The notes under the pieces were generated by a model, which was given only the letters and a program-made list of their open reading frames with translations, was not told the DNA's origin and did no database searches. Of a stretch of DNA of 64,000 nucleotides, positions 54,467-64,000 are shown piece after piece. The translations under genes and the position numbers were made by a program. Within the stretch, counting starts at the first letter, position 1, and each line of letters begins with the position of its first letter. The DNA is taken from the NCBI RefSeq assembly GCF_000003815.2, contig NC_049986.1:3384181-3448180 (forward strand). The letters are read 5' to 3'. This DNA is from Branchiostoma floridae. Taxonomy: Eukaryota > Chordata > Leptocardii > Amphioxiformes > Branchiostomatidae.

Positions 54467-54529
54467 GTTCTGCTCTTTCCACGGTTATACAACCATTCGA
54501 ATAAGTGGGATAGTACCGCACGCATCGAC

Positions 54530-55405
54530 ATGGGAGGGAGACCGAAGCTTCATTGTCCCATAAATCTTCTTGTTTTACTGTGTCTTGTGCTCAGCTACAT
54601 GAGCAGTGCAGAGAAGGTTCTATTCGTACCGATGCCTATGTTGTACAGCCACTGGATGGTAGAGGCATCAATCGGGCAGGCATTGATGGACAGAGGTCAT
54701 ACCGTCACGGTGGTTGTTGAAGAGGACATCGTGGAGAAACGACGAGCAGAGAGGCCTGACTTTACGTTTGAGACATTTCAAGACGAAGGATTTGGATCAC
54801 GCCTTCGGGAATTCCTAGACGACTTTTATGGAATGTCGGAACGGATTTCTGCCAACGACGAACTAAGACTACGCGTACAGATGACTGAATGGGCGAAGAA
54901 ACACTGCGAGCATCTATTGGGGAAGGGCGAACAGGAAAATGATCTGTTACAGAGATTGAAACCAGAACATTACAGTGTTGTTATTTCTGACCCCGGTTTT
55001 AGATGTGGCACTATAGTGGCAGCAAACCTCGGGATCCCCCACGTCACAACCTGTCCAGACGATGGTACTTTTATCGACAAAATGGCCACTGGTGTACCGT
55101 TACCTTTGGCATACGTCCCGTCGATCGAATTACAATTAACTGACCAAATGACGTTTTTGCAAAGAATGGAGAATACTTGCTTTTTCGGTGTTTCCACCAT
55201 CTTGAGTAGCTTATTCTACGCTTACGGGTATGACGATCTGGTTCGAAAGTATTTTAGCGAGAAAGAGACTATCCATAGTCTTTTGTCACACACGGACTTG
55301 TGGCTGTATCAGACCGACACGGTGCTGGGTTTCCCCCGTCCCTCCATGCCCAACATCGTCCAGGTTGGTGGGCTGACCGTCCGTGCTGGCGTCCCTCTCT
55401 CTAAG
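54530..55405 (+). CDS. UGT-C exon 1
   Basis: 292 codons, ends TCTAAG before donor GTACGT, phase 0. Confidence 0.92.
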
Positions 55406-58314
55406 GTACGTGATAACAACTGTTGAAAGCCTACCTGTTAACAGCAAACATCAAGCCTACAAAACAATGAATATGAAAGAAAATCGCATGCAAAGGTAAA
55501 CAAACCTATAATCACTTATATAAAAAGGATGCCCCACCCCCCCATGCTGACCGTCAATGTATCCTTCTTAAAATTGTCATGGCAAAAATGTACATTTGGA
55601 ATAAAACACTTGTCTATGCATACCTTTATTGCATTCAATACAGAAGTGTGGAAACGTGTATATGTATATTTGCGTAGTCTTTTCTAGTTTTGAAGTTGTT
55701 TGTAGCATTAGCAATATCAGTTATCCATGCCCTTGAGTAGAGCAATATGATAATGGTTATGAAAAATTATTCAACTTGTCAAATACAAAGCGGCCAACGG
55801 CCAAATTGTACACTTAACTGTGATTAAATATAATGGAACAAATGTAAGCTTAAAGAAAAGAACGAAAAGGCCTGCTATACTATAGTTGTAAATTTACCCC
55901 CAAAGTAAAGTTGTAATTTGTCTGTGATAGTTCAGAGCTCTCTTCCTGTTTGAAACTTGCGTCATGCTGACGGCTTCTCACCCGATGATTGGGTTATGCG
56001 ACGTCAGTGATCTAAATTTCCCATTCAGTATGAATTGTGCTTTTTAAGCTGGCTTTGTCGAGGATGTACCTCGCTAAATTATTTGAATTCAAAGATATAG
56101 TTTCCCTCAAATTTCCTGTCCATAGAAATTTGTCCACCACAAATCCATATCAGAGGCACTACTGAATGGGAAAAATAGATCATCTTACACCAACTTTACA
56201 CCACTTAAGGTAGCAGAACACGGTTTTCAGCCTATTTGGATTTCTATAGTTAGGGGCCTCAGGGGGACTGGCTTCAACGCGGAAAAAAGTATAGTAGGCT
56301 GCACTTTACAAATACCAAAACGGATATGTTTGAGTTCAGGAGACAAGCCACTAACTATTGAAAAACAACAAAATCCTGTCGGCGCATCGCTTTCTCACGC
56401 CCACTTTGAAACGCCGCTCTGCGGAGGTCACATAACTGCAGTCGGCTCACGCTAGAAGGGCAGTACTTAGCGCAATATATGGGGCGCATTTATACACGAA
56501 ATAGAAAACTTTTACAATACAAACCATACAGTCTCAGAGTCGACACCTTCCGTGACCACGCAGTACAGGTTATATCTGGCTGTCCCTCAAATAAGGTTTT
56601 ACACCTCTTCTCTAACAAGTTTATCCGTACTACTTAATGTACCAGCAGCGTCGTAGACCCCGGGGTCCCCGGATAAATACTGTGTTCTGCTTCCTTGAAC
56701 AAACTGGACCTTGGATTTTCTTTCGTTCATACAACGAAACTAGTAAATATGTGAAGTTCTGCCAATTTTATTTCCACACTTTCAAGCGGTTGCTGAGATT
56801 TCGTACTTTGGCACCTGCCATTGGGCCAAGCCCCGTACAAGACACATAGAACGGGTCATTTAGTGGTCTCATTATCTGGACAAATTCACTATTCTGGCTA
56901 CCTTTTTTCATGTTAACGGAGACTATCTGTGTCTGTTGTTAAGTTAGGAGTGATTCGTGTTAGGTTCAATGTTAATTGGGGGGGTCGGGGCATGGCTGGC
57001 AATGGCACTTTCACACTAAGTCCCATAGTTAAGCATTGGGGGAGGCGCATGGTGGCCGTTGCCATGGCAATGGCTGTCTGACGGTAGAACAAACATGCTT
57101 ATTTCAAGGTAGTCTACACCAGCACCTGACGTACCAAAGGCAAGTCAACATCTATTCACTACCAAAACATTACGCCCACAGAGCAATCAGCCTTAATGGG
57201 TGTTATTTATCTATTTAGGACCTGGAGGATTTCATGCAGTCGTCTGAAGACGATGGAGTGATCGTTGTCAGCTTCGGGTCCATAGTCCAGACGATGTCAA
57301 AAGAAAGGAGGGAAATGTTCGCGGCAGTCTTCGCGCAGCTCCGACAGAAGGTGGTGTGGCGGTACCCGGGAGAGAAGCCGGCCGGTCTGGGTACCAACAC
57401 CAAGCTGATGTCCTGGCTGCCTCAGAATGACTTACTGGGTGGGTAACAAAAACAAATTCCTTTATGTTTGTTGTTATTCACATCCAGGACCTTCTGTTAC
57501 CTTCTTCTGAATCCTGACTGGCACTATTCCGCAATGTAAGTAACTAAGGTGTCACTGCTAACAATGATGTCCCAACCATGTGCATAAAGAATTGTCATAA
57601 ATTACGGTTCTAATGTAAACATAATTTATGTCCTGCCTGGGCCGCGATGACGTTCGATACAGGTGTTCCGATCAGGGTGGTAAAGAACCGTATCACACAG
57701 TCTTCGAAGTTTTATCACATCACACAGTCTTCTATCGAATAATTCAAACCGTTTTTGGGTACGCCAGCGCGGCGCGGCTGTTGAAACAATTTTTGTGCGT
57801 GAGCACCAATTTTTTTTCAGCGCATTTCGCATCGAAACGTGTTTTCTCAGGTAGTTACTCTTGATCTTATTCATATATATTTCGAAAGATATTCTACATA
57901 AGATCTCATGTATGTTAGAACATAGCAGTGATATAGCAAATAAACGTAAAAAATAATTTGTTAGAACCAAAATCATTGGTTATCGTGAAATTCCTGTCAT
58001 AAACGGTTTCAATGGCAAGAAGAAAAAGGTTTTGGGTACCTGAGGCTATTCTACTTCTAGGTAATTTTTGCTTTATGCTTTTCACGCTTTGCAGCTCATT
58101 CCAAGACCCGGGCATTCGTCAATCATGCTGGGTTGAACGGAGTGTACGAGGCCCTGTACCACGGCGTGCCCATGGTTTGTTTCCCGTTGTTCGGGGACCA
58201 TCCTGGAAACGCCGCCCGGGTGGTGGCCAGGGGACTGGGGGTGAGTCTGGACTTCAGCACGGTAACTTCGGACCAGTTGTACCAGGCTGTACTTCATGTT
58301 CTCACCAACAGCAG
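54530..58314 (+). CDS. UDP-glycosyltransferase C (tandem copy 3), exons 1-3
   Basis: Exons 54530-55405 (876 nt), 57219-57438 (220) and 58095-58314 (220) with phases 0, 1 and 2. Exon 1 is full length: signal peptide about 11-25, His41 (YSHWM), Asp154 (VVISDPG), and the conserved PLPLAYVPSIELQLTDQMTF region missing from UGT-A. Exon 3 has the donor-sugar signature with FGDHPGNAA, so the usual Gln of the Asp-Gln sugar-contact pair is His. Exon 4 (membrane anchor and ER signal) is not found before 64000. Intron 3 aligns with UGT-B intron 3 in pieces up to about 63250 and then diverges, so exon 4 either lies beyond the window or is lost. As it stands the gene is incomplete in this window. Confidence 0.85.
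55406..57218 (+). other. UGT-C intron 1
   Basis: No other gene recognised. Its last 220 bp align with the DNA following the break in UGT-B exon 1. Confidence 0.75.
57219..57438 (+). CDS. UGT-C exon 2
   Basis: Acceptor ATTTATCTATTTAG, DLEDFMQSSEDDGVIVVSFG, donor GTGGGT. Confidence 0.92.
57439..58094 (+). other. UGT-C intron 2
   Basis: Holds the CAGTGATATAGCAAATAAAC repeat fragment (57925-57975) shared with UGT-B intron 2. Confidence 0.7.
58095..58314 (+). CDS. UGT-C exon 3
   Basis: Acceptor CGCTTTGCAG, donor GTAGTA. Reading past the donor gives an immediate TAG. Confidence 0.92.
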
Positions 58315-61146
58315 GTAGTAATGAATTCCATGTCTTATGTAGATGTATATGCAGTAGGTCTAGTCGTTCAAATTCATTGGTATACTTGGATTCAGTAAAG
58401 CTCAATGACTATTATAAATTGGAGATCAACCAAAATAGGTTGAAGGGGCCACCTAGGAGTCCACAAGATAAAATAAATAGATACTATTAGATAAATAATG
58501 GGCTAATTATGTGATGAGGTCATCAGGAAAAGGTACATTGTATATTGTTTGTTTAGGATAGGCATTGTGGTTTATATCCGAATGATTAGAATATTTAGTA
58601 ATTTATTGTCAGTTGCAATTATAATTTTATGTACTATATGTGATGTACTGTGTGATAAGCACTATATTTGATTCCGTGATTTTTCCGCACCAATGCCAAA
58701 CATTGCGTTGCCTGGAAAAATGTTGACAAGTTTGTTTTGCGATTCTCTAATTTGTTGCCATTTTGCCTGGTCCTTGAGTGTACTTAGTTGACAAATGGCT
58801 AATTACCTCCATGAAATGTCATGGAATGGAGGTTCTATTTTCTGTTATGTGTCTCTGTCTGTGTAGATGATTACTCAAGAACGGCTGGATGGATTGGTTT
58901 CATACTTGTTGTGTTGGTGGGGTGTGATGAAAGCTCGAATCGATAAGATTTTGGGCGCCGCATCTGTCGTTATAATTGATGTAATAATATCAGAAATCAC
59001 CCCTATATCTACGATATATTGGTACAGGCATCGTGGTTTCCCTCTTTGTTAATCACATTATCTCCAAGCAGGTGGTGAGGTGATTTGTTTCGTCAGTGAT
59101 AGCCATGAACATATGTTTTTTTTTGGATCAGTTGACAACAACTGTTTGGGGGAAACGATAGCCTCGACTCAAGAACGGCTGGGTGGATTGGTTTCATACT
59201 CGATGTGTTGGTGGGGTGTGATGATAGCTGGAAGTGATTAGATTTTGGGCCTCGTATCTGTCGTTATAATCGATGTAATAATATCAGAAATCACCCCTAT
59301 ATCTGCGATATATTGGAACAGTCATCGTGGTTTCCCTCTTTGTTAATCACCTTATCTCCAAGCAGATGGTGAGGTGATTTGTTTCGTCAGTTATTGCCAT
59401 GAACATATGTTGTTGTTCGCCAAAAATAGTTACTCAAGCAACTGGATATGGTTTTGAAACGGTCAGACCTTTCGGATAGAATCCACTATCCTTCGTCAGT
59501 GACACTGAAGTGATCTGGAAGAAACAGGTCTTTTATACTCTAACTATGAATGAAGACAATTTCAGATGTCCAATAGGAAAGGTTGTAAGACAATTCAGAC
59601 TGAAGACAATTTGGATTCCAAAGAAAACAAAGCTAAGCCAAAGTCAAGCTGAAGACAATTTGGATTTCAAAGGATCCAAATTGTCTGTGATGATAGCTGG
59701 AAGTGATTAGATTTTGGGCCTCGTATCTGTCGATATAATCGATGTAATAATATAGGAAATCATCCCTATATCTGATTTTCATGATTTTTGGTATGTAGGT
59801 ACCTTAGACAATGTTGTACAAGATTGCATACTAATTATGCAAAATAGGAGTACATTTGCATAATTAATGAGAATATTCTATCATAGCAATTTTTTCAATG
59901 TATCTCTTGTCCCGTACGTGATATGGTCGTGACATTTGTGTGGTAGATAGCTTTTAGCGTCATGACAAAGTGGAGCAAGTTTCAGTCCCCTAACATTCAA
60001 TTGTGAAACTGCAGGGGCGTTTTTGTCAAGATACTCCAAAGAGGATACCTGCAGAAAGGAACTGCAGATTGCCTGGAACAGGCATCGTGATTTAAGTGTT
60101 TGTTAATGGGCTTAGCTCCAAGCAGATAGTGAGGTGATTTGTATGACAGCTGTTTGGGGAACCCCGAGTTTTTTAAATATGATAATTAGTTTTATTTATG
60201 TCTGCTTAGGATATCATGGAGATGTGAAGCGTAAGTATAATTGTAAGAAGTTGAGGTACATTTAACGGTAATGCTTAACAGGTATGGATGTCTCACACAC
60301 TGTACTGCTGATTTGAGTGACATGGTGATTAAAATGCCATTAGGTCATCTCATCTTAGATGGGTTGGGTGTCAGAAGTTTTATGGGCGATACAGATGTTC
60401 TGATTTCGTTACAATAAGGGACAGTTGTTAGTTGTCTCTTTCGTAGCCAATGGTACTTGTTTTTTAGCAGACGGGGTTGGCACCAAGTATTCATCTTACA
60501 GTTGGTGTAGGGCTATCAGAGGAAAGTGTGCATCTCGTTTTTGTACCGTGTGAACAGCTGATGTTATGACATATTGGTGGAAAATCAAATCACTATCTGA
60601 CTAAAGTTGGCCACATCCCTTCTTCTTTCAGAGTTTCCCAACTTCCTCCCACCACACCGCTCTGAGGCACATAGTCGAACCTCAATAATGCTGACAACCT
60701 TAGAGTCAGACAGTTTAAATGCCAAACATCAAGCTTAAGGAACACCACGCTACCATATGCCGTCGACCTCTAAACGCACATTACACAATTAAGTGTCACA
60801 TTTTGATAATTACTAATCAGATGGAAATGCTCTGTGTCATTAAATGAATACACCACTACTTTCCCATAACATTTATAACCATTACTCTCAAATACAACCG
60901 ACTATAAACATACATACCATCCACAAAAAAGCAATAAATATTTCATGGAGGTATGAGGTCCCCGAACTCCAGTTATGGGAATGTAACCAAATCAACAACA
61001 TTGGTGAGAACTGTACCCATGTTTCACGACTTCCTGTGTTATATATAAATCTGGCACAATCTGGGAAATGGGGGAACATAGTGTATGTAATATGTATATC
61101 TATGTACATTTCGTGATGAATATTCTAGCAACAGACAACAAGGTCC
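58315..61146 (+). other. UGT-C intron 3, expanded
   Basis: 58315-58650 and 61018-61100 align with UGT-B intron 3 (48574-48905, 48915-49260); the ~2.37 kb between is extra. No exon seen. Confidence 0.65.
58868..59415 (+). repeat. ~290-bp tandem repeat
   Basis: Two copies (58868-59118, 59162-59415) share ACTCAAGAACGGCTGG.TGG, TATCAGAAATCACCCCTATA and ATCTCCAAGCAG.TGGTGAGG. Partial third pieces at 59690-59780 and 60075-60170. Confidence 0.8.
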
Positions 61147-61150
61147 TTAA

Positions 61151-62656
61151 GAGCAAATGTCTGTAAGAATCAAACAACCGAGGGCCCCGAATTCCCCCGG
61201 ANNNNNNNNNNNNNNNNNNNNNNNNNNNNNNNNNNNNNNNNNNNNNNNNNNNNNNNNNNNNNNNNNNNNNNNNNNNNNNNNNNNNNNNNNNNNNNNNNNN
61301 NNNNNNNNNNNNNNNNNNNNNNNNNNNNNNNNNNNNNNNNNNNNNNNNNNNNNNNNNNNNNNNNNNNNNNNNNNNNNNNNNNNNNNNNNNNNNNNNNNNN
61401 NNNNNNNNNNNNNNNNNNNNNNNNNNNNNNNNNNNNNNNNNNNNNNNNNNNNNNNNNNNGCGTGTGGTGGCTACCAGAAGTAGGTCACTTTCCGTGATTT
61501 TGAAAAAAAAATGTAATTTTTTGTTAACTTTGACGTACGAAATCTGACAAACTAAGATGTTTCTTTGGTTCATATTTCTGTCAAATGTAGACCTTAATAT
61601 TGTTTATCAACTGCATGCTTGCTAAAGTATGTATTTCCTCAGCCGTATGGATGTCCCTGAAAGTATGTCATTTTTAAAACTTATTCCCAGATTTGGATTT
61701 TGGGCCATCTTTGAGGTGATGAAAACACCCAAAGTAAATTCTATTTCTGACTCCACTTTTTTGACTTGTTGAATGAATGGTTTTAAAGTCTGGGGTCTTG
61801 TTTCATTGCCGTGTAGTTGTCTCTGAAAGTAGGTCATTCTGATACGTGTCCCTAAATTTTGGATTTTTGGATGCCTTTGAAATGATGAAAACACCAGAAG
61901 TAAATTTTAATTTGGACTCCATTTTTATCAGATTAAGACCTTAGCATTGTCTGTTGAGTAATTGCTTTTAAAGTCTGGGGTCTTGTCAATCACCTCAAAG
62001 ATGGCCCAAAATCCAAATCTGGGGATAAGTGTAAAAAATGACCTACTTTCAGGAACAGCCATACGGCTAAGGAAATACAAACTTTAGCAAGCATGCAGTT
62101 GATAGACAATATTAAGGTCTACATTTGACAGAAATATGAACCAAAGAAATATCTTAGTTTGTCAGATTTCGTACGTCAGAGATAGAAAAAAAATACATTT
62201 TTTTTAAATCACGGAAAGTGACCTATTTCTGGTAGCCACCACACGCTAACAAAATAAGAACCCAAACTTTGCAAGAATTCATTTGATAGTTATTTGATGT
62301 ATCTATACCTGTTTGAAATTTCAAGCAAAAATATTCATCACTTTGGGACTTATTGCTCCTCAAAGTTGGGCAAAACATTACGTTTTTGATGCCTGTAAAC
62401 ATGGTATTGTTTCGAGGCTGTCCATGGACTGAAAGCTACATGTACATCACCTATTTTGTACAAGCCTAGACATCATTCTAACAAGATCCTTTTTTATGAA
62501 AAAATCTCAAAACTTGTTTTGGCTGTTGCCATGGCAACAATGAGTTTTGACCGGAAAGAAAGCTATTTTGAGGGGTTGTGGGCCACTGTGCAAAATATGA
62601 GCCAAATCGATTTTTGACCCTGAGCACTGTTGTTTGATTCTTACAGACATTTGCTC
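61151..62656. mobile_element. TTAA-bordered foldback element, partly in a gap
   Basis: GAGCAAATGTCTGTAAGAAT... (61151-61178) is exactly complementary over 28 bp to 62629-62656. TTAA borders both ends. Inside, 61460-61710 pairs with 61985-62250 (GCGTGTGGTGGCTACCAGAA and complement), so most of it is one palindrome centred near 61860. The gap 61202-61459 lies in the left arm. TTAA targets are typical of piggyBac, but the termini are not clearly piggyBac, so the class is uncertain. No ORF. Confidence 0.75.
61202..61459. other. Assembly gap (N)
   Basis: 258 N. The bases just before it (CCCCGAATTCCCCCGGA) have no counterpart in the right arm. Confidence 0.99.
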
Positions 62657-62660
62657 TTAA

Positions 62661-64000
62661 CAATTCAGTCATTCAGTCAATTCAGTCAAAGTCATACTAC
62701 AATAACATGTAATTTTTTTGGTAAACGTCTGTCAACTTCCTTTTGGCAAACACTAACTGGTTCTGTTACGTACTGCGGGTAGGTGTCGATGCTAACAATG
62801 CGGTCAAATGCAAAATGTATCCGGGCAACTCTATATACATAAACAATGATACAGAAATTGAACAATTATCAAATTATACTCATAAATGTCCTCTCATAGT
62901 AATTCAGGACATAGGTGTTTGCTCTAATCCACACAGCCTCCTAGCTGTAGCGCGTAATAGACCAATCAGTTTTGCCCTCAAAATATGACGTTTGGTCACT
63001 GAAAAGTCACATGTTGTGAATATCTTGATTGTAAATAAAGAAACATTCTACGCAAGGCAAGAGATACTTAAGCAACTGGTGGCAAGATTTTGAAACGGTC
63101 AGACGTTTCAGACAACACATGTGTGGCTCAACCAGTAAGGTGTTTGGCCCCATCCTACGAGGTCTTGGGTTGGAGACAAGTTCAATGGATGTCCCCTAGA
63201 CATTGACAAGGTGACCCCCTCCCAAATTTCGACATGGCTTCGCGACTTATGCATGTTAAAGCCATACTGTACTCCAGACGAGAGTGTTCCAGTTCTGCTA
63301 GTAATATTTTTCTGAATCCCAAAATGTATCAACCACTTGACATTGAACCTGGACAACGGGGTAGTTGCATTATAAAGCATAAACCCCCTGAGTACCCTCC
63401 AATTAAATTACAGCCAGGTGTAACACATTATAATGTGAACAACCATTGGGGTTTAACTTCAACTTGGCAGCTCTAAAGAAATATTAGGTTGAGCTTAAAA
63501 CTTACTTTTGCAATGTGTTTCTGGATAATTGACAACTTGTAGCCTTAGTAACTTTATTTTCCACTTGCTTTGGGTCAAAAATGGGCTTTGATCTTTGTCA
63601 ATCATCCCATTGAAACTAATACTTAAGACTTGAAAAAAGGGCTTTCATAACTAGTGGCAGCGCTTAAGAAATCAAGGTATGATCTTAAAAACAATGTTTG
63701 CAGCATGTGTATGAATAGTTGTTCATCATTTTCCATCCTTAGCAACATAATTCTTTTATTTATTTGACCCCAAAGTTGACCTGGAACTTTAGCCGTTATC
63801 CCATAGGAAGCATTAGTTAAGACATTATTCCCATCATGCATCACACCCGATGGGTCTGCATGACGGGACAATACTCAGTTACTGGATTATAAATGGTCCA
63901 TTTATTTGTTCATCTGTGATTAATTGTTATACATTTAGTTGATTTTGTGTACATAAAGATGGTGGTCTTTTAGAAAATAACAGTCTCCTCTGGAGTACAC
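62661..64000 (+). other. End of window, UGT-C intron 3 or 3' flank
   Basis: 62820-63250 aligns with UGT-B intron 3 (49330-49945: AAACATTCTACGCAAGGCAA, TTTGGCCCCATCCTACGAGG). After 63253 the match stops. No UGT exon 4 and no other gene recognised. Confidence 0.6.

Noticed and set aside
46468-58314. UGT1A-style alternative first exons sharing common 3' exons
   Set aside because: Each UGT copy has its own exons 2 and 3; no extra first exons without downstream partners are seen.

Overview
The window looks like nuclear DNA of an invertebrate deuterostome, most likely an amphioxus (Branchiostoma). The reasons are spliced genes with GT..AG introns, a single-exon leucine-rich-repeat receptor with a tail of repeated Tyr-Ser-Glu-Ile-Pro-Asp-Asp boxes, a fibrinogen-related collagenous membrane protein, a tandem family of UDP-glycosyltransferases (UGTs), and AT-rich intergenic DNA crowded with transposons of many classes. 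The species call is inference; no search was run. Three runs of N (41908-42007, 53729-54035, 61202-61459) show a draft assembly.

Layout. 1-900: broken receptor-tyrosine-kinase/EGF remnant and one unassigned exon-like ORF on the minus strand. 1268-3775: degenerate AT-rich tandem repeats around a LINE 3' end. 3890-7204 (+): intact LRR receptor-like gene whose C-terminus is a decaying 84-bp coding minisatellite. 8578-14000: a ~540-bp tandem duplication whose second copy was split by a 4.4-kb foldback element (9251-13673) with 9-bp target duplication and a satellite core. 14700-20649: LINE tail, microsatellite, repeats, otherwise no gene seen. 20650-26080 (-): a four-exon gene for a type II membrane protein (membrane anchor, coiled coil, furin-type site, collagen helix, fibrinogen domain). 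27060-27560: LINE relic.

28175-58314 (+): three tandem UGT paralogues. UGT-A (28175-31568) has four intact exons but lacks about 28 codons of the conserved acceptor-side region. UGT-B (46468-50361) is a pseudogene: a deletion joins the middle of exon 1 to intron 1. UGT-C (54530-58314 and onward) has intact exons 1-3, and its exon 4 is not in the window. The spacers are paralogous, so several transposons can be dated and delimited against 'empty' sites in the sister unit.

The A-B spacer is a four-level nest: a Penelope-like element (31939-38530) holds a 5'-truncated LINE (32013-38246, 11-bp duplication), which holds a 5.09-kb CACTG-ended, 3-bp-TSD element (32425-37514), which holds another LINE 3' end (about 32908-33458) and an 8-bp-TSD MITE. 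A second CACT-ended element (39691-42842) sits beside it. Repeats rich in TGACGTCA lie in both spacers.

How the genes work together: the UGTs would conjugate small lipophilic molecules in the ER. The fibrinogen/collagen protein and the LRR receptor look like cell-surface recognition molecules. No shared operon-like control is expected or seen. The strongest candidates for something undescribed are the foldback element whose 51-bp satellite unit is built of splice-site-like GT..AG modules in mirror orientation, and the sheddable membrane collagen-fibrinogen architecture.
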